Positions 35,584 through 63,699 of a stretch of 64,000 nucleotides of DNA are shown piece by piece. The notes beneath the pieces are model-generated. The model was given only the letters and a program-made list of their open reading frames with translations, was not told the DNA's origin and made no database searches. Each line of letters opens with the position of its first letter. The stretch's first letter is position 1. Made by a program: the position numbers and the translations under genes. This DNA is from Cynocephalus volans (Eukaryota; Chordata; Mammalia; Dermoptera; Cynocephalidae), in NCBI RefSeq assembly GCF_027409185.1, contig NC_084463.1, positions 155,608,369 to 155,672,368 of the forward strand. Reading direction: 5' to 3'.

Positions 35584-36903
35584 AGTGGTTGTACTAATTT
35601 ACAGTCCCACCAAGTGTAGTAGTGTACCCTACACCCTTGCCAGCATGTTATTCACCGTCTTTTTGATTATACACAGTCTAACTGGAGTGAAGTAGTATCT
35701 CAATGTGGTTTTAATTTGCATTTCCCTGATGACTAGCGATGTTGAGCATTTTTTCATGTATCTGTTGGCCATTTGTATGTCTTCCTTTGAAAAATGTCTA
35801 TTCAGATCCTTTGCCCATTTTTTAATTGGGTCATTTATTTTTTTACTGTAGAATTGCTTGAGTTCTATGTATATTCTGGATATTGATCCCTTGTCAAATG
35901 CACAGTTGGCAGAAATTTACTCCCACTCTGTAGATTGTCTTTTCACTCTGTTTATTGTTTCCTTTGCTGTGCAGAAACTTTTTAGTTTCATATAGTCCCA
36001 TTTAGTTATTTTTTTCTTTTGCTGCTTGTGCTTTCAGGCTCATGTTTATAAAGCCTGTGCCCGGACCTAACTGCTGAAGTGTTTCACCCATATTTTCCCT
36101 TAGTAATTTTACAGTTTCGGGTCTTATACCTAGGTCTTTAATCCATTTTGAGTTGATTTTAGCGTATGGTGAGAGATGCATATCTAGTTTCATTCTTCTG
36201 CATATGGATATCCAGTTTTCCCAGCACCACTTGTTGAAGAAGCAGTCTTTTCCTCAACATAAATTTTTGTTGCCTTTTTCTCAAACAACTACAGATAGAT
36301 CTTCCATATGATCCAGCAATCCCTCTTCTGGATATATATCCAGAGGAATGGAAATTATCATCACGTTGATGAGATACCTGTACTCCCATGTTCATCATAG
36401 CTCTGATTACAATAGTCAAGATATGGAACCAACCTAAATGTCCATCGACGGATGATTGGGTAAGGAAGAGGTGGTATATATACACCATGGAATACTACTC
36501 TGCCATAAAAAAGAATGAGATACTCCCATTTGCAACAATGTGGATGAGTCTGGAGAAACTTATGTTGAGTGAAAAAAGCAAAGCACAGAGGGATAAATAC
36601 TGCATGTGCTCACTCATATGTGGGAGCTAAGAGAGAAAGGAAGGCAGGACAGAAAGACCACAGTAGTGCGGTGTTCCAACAGAGGGAGGGAACATTCCTA
36701 GAGCTACAAATAGGAGTTGAGGGGAGAGGCAGAAGAGGAAGGAAATTGGGGGATAATTGGGAGGGGACAAAGGGTACAAAAGTAATTTCTGGTAATGGAT
36801 ATGCCCCCAGTATGAATCTGGCCCCTGCATCATGGGCAGGAGGGGGGACAATCAGCTTTATATCTCATGAATATTCATAATAAATAAATAAATAATTTTT
36901 TAA
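35584..36903 (+). mobile_element. 5'-inverted (twin-primed) L1 insertion
   Basis: 35584 to about 36253 is L1 ORF2 sequence in minus orientation. About 36275-36898 is the adjoining ORF2 C-terminus and 3' UTR in plus orientation, ending in an 'aataaataaataaataa' tail. In L1 order the inverted piece ends at 'aattagtacaaccact' and the direct piece resumes at 'ctcaaacaactacagataga', leaving only a short gap, as twin priming predicts. A 15-bp target duplication flanks it (35569-35583 and 36904-36918, one mismatch). It belongs to the second L1 lineage of this window. Confidence 0.93.
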
Positions 36904-37120
36904 AAGACACTTACGTAAGTGATGATGTCAGCCATTTAGTCCATCTCTAATGAACTAAGGCTCCTGGAAATTTAGTCATATCAATGCAGTCTTTTAAAAT
37001 TATTAACTAAAGAAAAATGGGTGCCCTTTAAAGATTTTATAAGATTAGAAAACAAAAAGAAATTAGAAGGAGCCAAATTAGGACTATACGGTGGATACTA
37101 ATGATTTATCATTGAAACAC

Positions 37121-38051
37121 TCACAAAATTGCCCTTGTTTGATGAGAGAAATGAGCAGGAGCATTGATGTGGTAAAAAAGGATTCTTTGGTGAAGCTTTC
37201 CCAGGAATTTTTCTGGTAAAGCTTTGTCTATATTTCTCAAAATATTCTCATAAGAAGATGATATTGTTCTTTGGCTGTCCAGAAAGTCAACAAACAAAAT
37301 GCCTTGATCATACCAAAAAATTGTTGCCAAGACCTTTGGTCTTGATGGGTCTGCTTTTGTTTTAACTGGACTGCTTCCACTTCCTGGTAGCCATTGCTTT
37401 GATTGTGCTTTGTTTTCAGGATGGTACCACAGAAGCCATGTTTCATCTTCTATTGCAGTTCTTTGAATAAATGCTTCAGGATCTTGATACCACTTGTTTA
37501 AAATTTCCATTGAAACTTTGCTCTTCTTTGCAGCTGATCTGAGTACAACAGTTTTGGTATCCACTGAGCATAAATTTTGCTCAAATGTCATTTTTCAATC
37601 AGAATTTTGTAAGCTAAACCAATTGAGGAGTCATTATGTTAGCTATTGTTTCTGCTGTTAAACTTTGGTCTTCTTCGATGAGGGCATGAATGAGGTTAAT
37701 ATTTTCCTTGCCAATTGATGTGGATGGTCTGCTGCTGTGGGCTTCATCTTCAACATAGTCTCATTTCTTCTTTAAATGAGTTATCCATTTGGAAACTACT
37801 GATTTCTTTGTGGAATTTTCCCCATAAACTTTTCATAGAGCATCAATGATTTCACCGTTCTTCCACCCAAGCTTCACCATAAATTTCATGTTTGCTTTTG
37901 CTTCAATTTTAGCAGAATTCATGTTGTTCAGAGAGGGGCTTTTTACATACCAATGTCTTATCCTTCTTAGTGTCTTAACTAGAACCCATGGAGATATGTT
38001 ATAACAAGTTAGGATGAGTTTATTTTGGTGCGAAAAAATTTTGCAATCCAT
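37121..38051 (-). pseudogene. Mariner transposase remnant
   Basis: A helix-turn-helix-like N-terminal piece is at 37833-38051 (KFMVKLGWKNGEIIDAL). After a frame change, the catalytic domain is open at 37121-37591. It shows DETWLLWYHPENKAQSKQW, KVLATIFWYDQGILFVDFL and INAPAHFSHQTRAIL. The first catalytic Asp sits in EDETW. The second, normally in H-D-N-A-P-A-H, is Ile here. The third region, about 37090-37050, reads YSPNLAPSN with Asn for Asp. With a frame break and two catalytic losses it is inactive. Confidence 0.88.
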
Positions 38052-38111
38052 GCATAGTTTGTTTTTTCTTTAACAATACACATTTTCTATGAACTTTTAA
38101 AAACCCATGTA

Positions 38112-39394
38112 CTTGGAGTCTGAGAAGGATTAGAACAAGCTATCCTGACATTTTTACTGGGGAAAAAATAACCATCTTTGCTGAATTTGACAATAAAAAA
38201 ATCTAGAGGGGAAACCACAAGGAATTTTGAGAACTGCTTCCTTTGCTTGGATGTATTTACTTATTGGACACATACACAGCCACACACACACACACACAGC
38301 AATCTAGTATTACCAGCCTCAACTGATAATCAAAAGTAAAATTCATGGGACTCTCATGAGCAGTGGCAACCCCAACAAACTTCAGTCAGTACAATGCAAA
38401 CTACTGACCTTTAAAAGGTTCAAATAAATAAGCAAATGAGTTTTCAGCTTTGTTCAAACCACATCTCAAATTTAGTTGTTGTTGCTGCTGTGTTTATTTT
38501 TCCTGTCTACCAGGCAATCAGAAAAATGTTTTTATACATCTTCTCTGTGTTTATCATACAGTAAACTCAAAATTCAAACCAAGGAACATATTTTAATTAA
38601 TTCAAAATTTAAATGTTTGTCTTGAAATTTGTATAGCTTTGTCTCATTGTGTTTTATGTATTATGTTGTGTAAAATCAAAAACCATTGAGCATAGATTAA
38701 AACTGTCTGAATATTACTATGTAAAGGTATTGGAAAATGTCACAACTTAATTAAAATATAAAATAACAATTAAACTGTGCTGTATTTTTAATGCATTGAT
38801 TCTTATGTGGTGTAAATAAATCAATATTTGAAAATCATTACATTTCAAATTTATAGTTGATTTTTAATTATCAGGTAAGCATTGATTTAATTAAATTGCA
38901 TATGTTGACATCCTTAAATTTTAAATATTAGAAAAATGAAATTTAAAAAACACAATTTGTACAATTAGAAAACTGGAAATAATATTAAACAAGTGCTCTC
39001 AGATATTGGACAACAATCACTGCACAGCTTTCAACATTGAGAAAATGGAGACAAATGTGAATATAATAATAGCTCTGGTTTTCTACATGAAGAAACTTTC
39101 AAGACCATGATCAGGGATGGGGTCTCTGCTGATCTTGCTGAATTCAGAAGACAGATCATAGTTCCAGGGAGCTTCAGCAGCTAGAATTAGTGGATAGAAA
39201 ACTATAAAGAAGGTAGCTTTGTGGAGACAGATTTATAGAAATCTGCAAGGGACTCCCTTTAAATTTGTTGTTAAATACTAAGCTGCATCTTCATGGGCTA
39301 AAATTTAAAAACACTACAGTAAAAAACATGACCAGGAGGTTGTAAACTGAATACTCACCAGGACTCACACAGGGCTGAAAGACATTCAAGTTTT
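38112..39394. other. AT-rich intergenic sequence
   Basis: Contains a short CA tract (38279-38300) and long A/T-rich stretches (38580-39000). No exon or named repeat recognised. Confidence 0.5.
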
Positions 39395-39788
39395 ACTTTG
39401 GATTGAATGTCCCCCCAAACTCATTGAAGTATAATCCCCATTGTAACTGTTGAGGTGGGAAATCCTATTATAGTAACTGAAAGATGGGGCCTTGAAGAGG
39501 TGATTAGATTGTGAAGATCAGGTTTAGTGGTAGCCATGGGTGTGGTTCTGAGGGCTTTTAAAGGAGAGATAGTGAGGAGGTTAGTCTCTCTCTTGCTTCT
39601 GCTTTTCTCCCAGTCAGTGTGATACCCTGTGTTGCTGAAGTCAACACCAAAGAAGGTCCTCATTGTAAGAGTTCCCTGGACTTTGTGCTTCCCAGTCTTC
39701 TGAAACTGTAAGAAATGAATTTCATTTCTTTATAAATTATCCAGTTTAAGGTATTTTGTTATAAGCAACAGAAATGGACTGATACAGT
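39395..39788 (+). mobile_element. MaLR LTR (MST/THE1-like)
   Basis: Begins near 'gattgaatgtccccccaaac', with 'gttgaggtgggaaatcctat', 'gatggggccttgaagaggtg' and 'ttataagcaacagaaatgga' at the 3' end, the standard MST/THE1 LTR order. Followed directly by internal sequence in the same orientation. Confidence 0.8.
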
Positions 39789-40345
39789 AAATTGATACCA
39801 GAGAAGTGGGGTATTGCTTATAACAAATACTTGAAAATGTGGAAGCAGCTTTGGAACTGGATGTTAAGGAGAGGCTGGAGGAATTCGGAAGAGCTGGCTA
39901 CGAAAAGCCTAGCTTCTGGTGGGAGTTTAGAAGACAAGAAAGCCAGGGAAGGTTTGAAACATCTTGGAGACTGTTTAAATGGCAGTGACCAGAATGTTGA
40001 TAGAAATATGGACTGTAAAGACCATTCAAAGGAGGTCTCAGATAGAAATATGAAGGAATTTATTGGCAACTGGGACAAAGATCACTCTTGCTATGAGTTC
40101 ATACCCAAAAGTTTTATGGAATGTGAAACTTAAAGGTGCTGAACCAGGGTATTTGGCAGAAGAAGTTTCTAAGCAGCAAAGCATTCAGGAAGCTGTATGG
40201 CTACTTGCAACACCCTATGCTGAGTTATGGCAGAAATAGCATGATATAAAGTCAGGATTTTCAAGTCAAAAGAAAGCAGAGAGCAAAAAATTGAAGAATT
40301 GTCAGACTGGTCACAGAAAGAGTGAGAAAATCATTCAACAGAGCA
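39789..40345 (+). mobile_element. MaLR internal sequence
   Basis: Starts 'aattgataccagagaagtgg', the region just inside MaLR LTRs, and continues with the purine-rich MaLR-int text ('gaggctggaggaattcggaa'). The 113-residue frame over it (39792-40133) is not a known protein. Old endogenous retrovirus-like relic without gag, pol or env features that I can see. Confidence 0.7.
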
Positions 40346-41150
40346 AACCGACAGTTTGTGGGAAGATAACCCCCACTTTCATAGAATCTTAGATTATTCT
40401 GGTATCAAGTTGGATACCGTGATATTACATATTCCATCTCCTAAATCTTGAATTTATGAGTTACCAGTTTTCTGGGTAGCACCGCTTCTTCACCCTTGTC
40501 TCCCATGTAGCTATTACTCTTATGTTTAGCAGAGTGGGATGCTGGATTCTCAGATCCTTCTGCCCCTTCCTGTGCAGGCTGTGAGTCAGGTAATTGAAAG
40601 AAGATATCTGGCAGCTTTATGCAAGGTAGACATACTTTATTCTTCAGATGTGAGACTCACAGACATGCTTTACTATCAGACACAAGCTCAAGCTCTACTC
40701 CACTGGATCTTCCATGCTCTGCCGTTCCTCCGTGCTCTGCTGACCAGCAGTTCAGAGCAGTTACCTCTATATTTTTAGTACACAACAGTAGCCACAAGCC
40801 AAGCATTGCATAATTAGAACAATCATGCTGAATCGGTAAATGGGCACACGTGTGCAATTACACTACTCCTATTATAACTTGTTTCTAGTGAATGTGCTGA
40901 ATTTTGCCCATTTGTAACAGATGTGAGGCAAGTGATCCTGACTAAATGTTTTCTACTTTCCTTACACAGAGTTACACTGGTTTAAAAGTCAGAACCTATG
41001 AAAACCATTGTGTTTCTCTTTCCAAACATTTAAAAGTAACTGTTAATAAGCTCAAATTAAGACTTACCCTAATTAAGGTAGCTTCTCTTACTAATTTATT
41101 TTTACTTTTTTTTTGTTTTACTTTTAATTGTTTAATCTTTGTATATCACC
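40346..41150. other. Unassigned sequence
   Basis: The block at 40530-40930 has moderate GC content and could be part of an old LTR, but I cannot match it. No exon supported. Confidence 0.35.
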
Positions 41151-41340
41151 TACCAGAGGTGCACATTATTCTAAGTGGTTTACAAATATTAACACCTTTA
41201 ATCTTCATAAAAACCTAAAAGGTAGGTACTGTTGTAATTTTCATAGATGAAGAAACTGAGGCACCACAATGTTAAGTTGACCGTATTCACATAGCTAGTA
41301 AGATGTGGGGCATCTGAGTTGAATTTGTCTAAAGAATAAT
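41150..41340 (-). mobile_element. MIR SINE, minus strand
   Basis: Reverse-complement MIR order is visible: 'taacacctttaatcttcata', 'aaaaggtaggtactgttgta', 'gatgaagaaactgaggcacc', 'cacatagctagtaaga'. Confidence 0.8.
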
Positions 41341-41667
41341 TATTTTTATTGTAAATGTAGAAATAGGAGGCAAAGTCTCATGGACATTTTCCTACCATTT
41401 ACATTCTAATCACATACAGACAGGACCTAGAAAAACCAGGTGAAGAGTGAGTTTTAAATGACATGATGTGAAATGCATGCAGGCAGTCTTCTCTAAAAAT
41501 CTGAATTATGTCTTGTTCTACTAACACAGACTATTTGCATAAACTTTTTACAACTAAAAATACACTACCCTTAGGTTGCTTCTATAAATATTAACATTGA
41601 AAGTTTTATGTATGTAATAATTTTCCCCAAAGAAAGGCATTCTCTGGCCATACAAAATAAATTTGAA

Positions 41668-41848
41668 GGGGGCTGACCCCGTGGCTCACTAGGAAGAGTG
41701 TGGCGCTGGGAGCGCTGAGGCCGCAGGTTCGGATCCTATATGGGGATGGCTGGTGCGCTCACTGGCTGAGCGCGGTGCAGACGACACCAAGCCAAGGGTT
41801 GCGATCCCCTTACCGGTCACACAAAAAATAAATAAATAAATAAATAAA
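41668..41848 (+). mobile_element. CYN-like tRNA-derived SINE (dimeric)
   Basis: Begins 'ggggctgaccccgtggctca', with A box 'tggctcactaggaagagtg' and B box 'ggttcggatcc'. It then has a second unit 'gctcactggctgagcgcggt' ending 'gatccccttaccggtcac' and an AAAT tail (41828-41848). Flanked by 'aaataaatt' on both sides. Confidence 0.85.
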
Positions 41849-42575
41849 TTCAAAGCAACAAATCAGAATATATGGGTGCAGGGTGGTTTAAAAAAACCAA
41901 GTGGGAGAAAAGAATCAGGTGATGGAGAAACCTATAGGATTTAATGGGAGCTTTAGCTTTTATATCAAATTTATAGAGGAAGCCATTGGAGGATTTTGCA
42001 GTTACTTTACTATCTGAATCTATTCCCTGTTTTCATTTATTCATATATTTGAAACCCCAGGATTTGGCCCAACTCCAGGTATACCTTGACTCAGTGACTC
42101 AAAGGATATCATTAGGGTCTGATCTTTCACTTGGCACCTCTCAGTTCTACTTTCCTTTGTAAGCATTAGTCTGTCACGGGATTCATATAGTAGCAAGATG
42201 GCCAATCATAGCAGCAGATTTATATGATCACAGCTCCAAGTCCAACAGGAAAGAGGAAAGAGGGAGACACTCTTTACTCGTCGGTGAAGCAAAAAAAAAA
42301 AAAAAAAAAAAAAAATGGCAGGATTAACTTGGATTGGAAATGTGTCATTTATATAATTGCTTTTTCTTAGTTAACAAGGGTCACTCTAGGTGGGTTAATA
42401 TAATCCTGGCCATTGCTCAGATCTAGGACAGAGGTCAACTGCTGAAGCCAGGGGTAGAAACAAATCTACCTTTGTACAAAATTGGAGCAAGGAAAAATGA
42501 TAGTTCCTTTCTATGTATATATAAAACAGAGTTGGGTTTTGGCAATTTTTCCCATGTGGGGTGCTTGCATTAAGG
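41849..42575. other. Putative 3' flank of MS4A locus 1
   Basis: Contains a 25-base poly(A) (42291-42315) and unique sequence. On the minus strand an AATAAA (42034-42041 region) lies about 540 bp past the stop codon and could serve the 3' end; this is a guess from spacing only. Confidence 0.35.
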
Positions 42576-59234
<16,659 letters not shown>

Positions 59235-60275
59235 TTCATTTATTTAAATTGGTTATGAATATTCATGAGATACAAAGCTGATTGTCACCCCTCGTGCCCA
59301 AGATGTGAAGGCCAGATCCATATCGGCAGCATGCCCATTACCACTAATTGCAATTGTACCCCGTGTCCCCCACCCAATTATCCTCAACCTCCCTCCCCCT
59401 CCCACTTTCTCCCAACCCACTTTGCAACCCTAGGCATGCTCTCCCTATGCAAGTCCAACACACCACTTGGTCTTTCTTTCCTTTCTACTTTCTCTCTTAG
59501 CTCCCACTTATGAGTGAATACATGAGGTATTTTTCTCTCTGTGCTTTGCTTATTTCACTCAACATAAGTTTCTCCAAGCTCATCCATGTTGTTGTGAATG
59601 GCAGAATTTCATTCTTTTTTATGGCAGAGTAGTATTCCATGGTGTATATATACCACAGTTTTCTTGTCTAATCATCCATTGATAGACATTTATATTGGTT
59701 CCATATCTTGGTTATTGTAAACAGAGCTGCAATGAACATGCGAGTGCAGGTATCCCTTTGACATGATGATTTCCATTCCTCTGAGTATATACCCAGAAGT
59801 GGGATTGCTTGATCATATGGAAGATCTATCTGTAGTTGTTTGAGAAACCTCCACACTGTTTTCCATAGTGGTTGTACTAATTTACAGTCCCACCAACAGT
59901 GCAGGGGTATTCCCTTCTCTCCACACCCTCACCAGCATTTGTTATTCAACGTCTTTTCCATTATAGCCAGTCTAACTGGGGTGAGATGGTATCTCAATGT
60001 TGTTTTAATTTGCATTTCCCTGATGACTAGCGATGTTGAGCATTTTTTTATGTACCTGTTGGCCACTCGTATGTCTTCCTTTGAAAAATGTCTATTGAGT
60101 TCCTTTGCCAATTTTTTAATTGGGTTATTTGTTTTTTTACTGTGTAATTGCTTGAGTTCCTTGTATATTATCGATATTAATCCCTTGTTGGATGCATAAT
60201 TAGCAAAAATTTTCTCTCTCTCTGTAGAAATTGTTGTTTCAATCTGTTAATGGTTTCCTTTGCTGTCCAGAAGCT
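59235..60275 (-). mobile_element. L1 (second lineage), 5'-truncated
   Basis: Reverse complement of an L1 3' end with 'gaatattcatgagatacaaa', a polypurine run (59388-59412) and about 740 bp of ORF2 C-terminus (pieces at 59668-59856 and 59929-60111). Same lineage as the copies at 32.0, 36.3 and 43.4 kb. Truncated near the equivalent of 'ccagaagctt'. Confidence 0.88.
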
Positions 60276-60715
60276 TAAAATTTCAGTCCAAAGTCTGTTC
60301 AAATTTTATCACTATCCTGATTTCTGCCTATAACACTGATTATAGCCAATTTCCTATTGAAGGGTCACTTTTATAATAGTAATAAACTAAAAAAAATCAA
60401 CTGCCTTCCAAATGATTGTTTAATATTATATAGTCACTCTTTTCTAATCAGTGCACAGTTATATTCTCAGAGCTAGAAACCTCCTCCAGGTTCATCTTTA
60501 TTGAGTGTAATTTATGCAATCTTTTATTTGTTCCTATGAACTCTGAAATTTGGAAATAAAACTTATGGCTCTGAGTTACCCACTTGACATCACAAATTTA
60601 AATCTTTTGTCCTATCACAATGCTTTTTAAATCCTTACTTGCCAATGCAAAGTAAGGATACATAAAATTATTTTTTTAGACACTGTGCACAAATATATTA
60701 TTATTATATTATGCC
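60276..60715. other. Unassigned sequence
   Basis: AT-rich, nothing recognised. Confidence 0.45.
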
Positions 60716-62574
60716 TCTTTCTCTCCTCAGTAGGTCCAATCATGTTATGTGTTGTAAACTGTGAGAGAGAGAAGAACAGAAAGACCCCTAAACTTCTTGC
60801 CACTGAGGACCTTTATAACTTATGTTGCCACAACTATTGCCACAAACTCTTGGAACCAAGACCACCGAAGCACCTGCAGTCTTCACTGATAGATCACCAC
60901 TGAAGAAGCTGCATGGAGCCTACATCATTGTGCCCACCCAGAACCAGAGCCACCACATCCTGCGTTGCTGGTACTCTCAGGCCTATATGCAAGTGAAAGC
61001 ATTTCTTTAGAAAGCCACTCTGTGAGGTTTGGAAGATGTGACTGCTCCATAAGCCTTGCAGACAATACTGCAGAAACACAGAAACAAACAAACAAAAAAG
61101 CAAAAGAACATGACACCACCAAGGGAACAATCTATTTCTCCAGTAATGGACTCAAAGAAAAAGAATCAGTGAGATACAAGAGAATACAGATATACAATTC
61201 AATGACATTGGTAAAACAATTCATAATCTAAATTAGAAATTCGACAAACTTGTAAATACAAAAAAGACCCAAACGGAAAACTTGAAGTTAAAAAATTCAA
61301 TGAATTAAAACAAAAATGCAAAAGGAGTTTCAACAGCAGACTAGATCAAGCAGAAGAAAAAATGTCTATGAATGTAAAGACAGGTCTTTTGAAATTACCC
61401 ATTAAGAGGAAAAAATGAAAAGAAATTTTTTAAAAAGAAATAGTGTAAAGAAAGTCTATAGGACTTATGGAACATCATTAAGTAAATACATGTTTACATT
61501 ATGGGAGTTACAGAAGGAGAAAAGGAAGAGAAAGCGACAGAAGATTATTTATGAAATAATTGTTGAAAACTTCCCAAGTATTTGTAGAAATATAGACATC
61601 TAAATTCATGAAACTCAAAGTCCCCAAATAGATTCAAACCAAAGAGGTTCTCTCCAAAACATATACTCAAATTGTAAAAACTCAGAGACATAAAAAGAAT
61701 TTTAAAAGCAGCAAGAGAAAATGGATAGTTTACATATAAAGTAGTCTCTTTTAGACTGTTATCAGACTTATCAGCAGAAACCTTGTAGGCCATGAAAGAA
61801 TACATAAAGTCCTTTAAAAAAGAAAAATGCTGCTGAATAAAAATATTATAACCAACAAAGTTGTCCTTCAAAAATAAAGAAGAAATAAAGTCTTTCCCAG
61901 ACAAGCAAAAGCTGAAGGAAATTATTACAACTAGACCTGCAAAATAGGTAATGCTTAAGAGAGTTCTTCAAGCAGAAATGGAAAAATGACAACTGGTATC
62001 ATGAAAACATACAAAAATATAACACCCACTGGTAGAGGTAAATTTATAATCAAATTCAGAATACTCCAATAATGAAATAGTGGTGTATAAATCATTTATA
62101 TCTTTAGTGTGAAAGTTAAAAGTCAAAACACTCAAAAACAACTAAAGCTACAATAAGTTGTTGAGAATACACAATGAAAAGCTGTAAATTATAACATCAA
62201 AAATATAAAATGTTGGGGTGAGGGCAAAAGTCTCAAGTTTTTGCACGCAGCAGAAGGAAGTTGTTATCAGCTTAAAATATTCTATTACAAATATAAAATT
62301 TTTTATGTAAGCCCCAAGTTACCACAAATCAGAAAAGTACAGCAGATGCACAAAAAAAGTGAAAATAATCAAACCTTAGAACTAGAAAATATTACCAAAT
62401 CACAAAGTAGACAAAAAGAGATGAAGAAATCTACAAAACAACCTAAAAAGCAATTAAGAAAATTGCACTAATAAGTCCTTACCTATCAATTATAATCTTG
62501 AATAATTCATGTACACAGATTAAATTCTCCAACAAAAATACAGAGTTGTTAAATGAATTAAGAAATAAGACCCA

Positions 62575-62756
62575 GGCCGGCCTGTGGCTAACTCGGTAGA
62601 GTGCAGTGCGGTGCTGATAACACCAAAGCCACGGGTTCGGATCCTATATAGGGATGGCAGCCGGTTGGCTCACTGGCTGAGTGTGGTGCTGACAACACCA
62701 AGCCATGGGTTGAGATCCCCTTACTCGTCATCTTTTTATAAAAAAAAAAAAAAGAA
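62575..62756 (+). mobile_element. CYN-like tRNA-Ile-derived dimeric SINE
   Basis: Unit 1: 'ggccggcctgtggctaactc', 'gctgataacaccaaagccac' (tRNA-Ile anticodon arm) and B box 'ggttcggatcc'. Unit 2: 'ggttggctcactggctgagt' to 'gatccccttactcgtca'. A-tail, then a perfect 15-bp target duplication 'aagaaataagaccca' (62560-62574 and 62757-62771). Inserted in the L1M. Confidence 0.92.
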
Positions 62757-62978
62757 AAGAAATAAGACCCAACTGTATGTTGCCTACAGGAGACTCACCG
62801 TACTTTTAAGCACACACATACGCTGAGAAAGAGAGCATAAGAAAAAAAGATATTTCATGCAAATGGTAACCAAAAGTGAGCAGGGTTGGATATACTTATA
62901 TCACATGAAATAGACTTAAAGTCAAAAAACACCACAAGAGACAAAGAAGTTCACTATTTTATGATAAAGGGGTTAATG

Positions 62979-63699
62979 TGATACAGGAAGTCCTCAGTGT
63001 CCCTGGGCTTGGGTTTCAGAACATGCCTCTGGGTTTCCAGCCACTTCCTGAAGTCTCAGGCCCCCTCCTCTGAGCTCTCCCCTGGAGAAACGCTGCTGTT
63101 GCCAGTTAGATCTATTTTTAGCACCAACACTGGGAAAAGTAGCCCACAGGGGACTGGTTTATGCAATCCAGTGGCTGGGCACGCTCGCTAGAGTGCACAG
63201 AACATTCTGGTGCATATTGACTGGGAACCAGCCCCTCAATTGAATATTCATTAGATAGAGAAACTATGAAAGCCAAATCCCAGCTAAAGGCAGGGTTGCT
63301 GCTCACCTTCCTGGAGGCAACCAGAACTTTGCTGGCTGAGGTGTATATATTTTACTTTATATCTAACTTATTTCAGGAAGCAGTTACTCATCCTCCTGAG
63401 CCAGCCTGCACTTTTTACTGAACTTTAAGTACGTTTGTCTTGCTTTTGTTTTAGACTTGATGTCTGTACTGAAATTACTTTTTCATTAAACATGGTGTGG
63501 GCCCTGCTCAGTCTCTAGAGCTATGCCGCACTCTCTCTGTGGAACCTGTATTTCTTATCTGTTATATTAAACTTGTTCTCACTTTCTACTGTGACTCTGC
63601 CCTTGAATTCTTTTCCTGTGGTGGAGTCAAGAACCTGGTAAGAGGACTGGATGGGTTGAAGCCAACTATTGGGGACCCCAGACCCTACCTCCAAAATCA
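62979..63699 (+). mobile_element. Solo LTR of an endogenous retrovirus
   Basis: A 721-bp TG...CA segment flanked by a 4-bp duplication AATG (62975-62978 and 63700-63703), inserted in L1M ORF2 whose text resumes exactly after it. It carries a TATA-like 'gtgtatatatttta' (63341-63354), ATTAAA signals (63485-63490 and near 63564), and an R/U5-like end rich in 'cttgaattcttttcctgtgg'. The 4-bp duplication fits class I (gamma-like) elements. No internal viral genes remain. Confidence 0.85.

Larger units (their letters stand above)
35476..38109 (-). mobile_element. Mariner-type DNA transposon, split by an L1
   Basis: Removing the L1 and one copy of its duplication leaves 108 + 1191 bp, about 1.3 kb, the normal length of a mariner. 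A TA dinucleotide flanks each end (35474-35475 and 38110-38111). The terminal inverted repeats pair as 'tttcaaaaggtttgctaaaa' on the left with 'tttttaaaagttcatagaaa' on the right (reverse complement). Transposase remnants lie on the minus strand. The named subfamily is not certain; the protein retains mariner signatures. Confidence 0.85.

Noticed and set aside
39792..40133. 113-residue frame in MaLR internal sequence
   Set aside because: It follows a MaLR LTR directly and shows no retroviral or cellular protein motif.
60685..61231. Overlapping frames of 62-88 residues resembling a small gene
   Set aside because: They lie at the 5' end of an old L1M and are followed by its ORF1, so they most likely belong to its 5' UTR.
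62575..62660. Possible functional tRNA-Ile gene
   Set aside because: A and B boxes are present but the acceptor stem does not pair, and the unit is part of a dimeric SINE with tail and target duplication.
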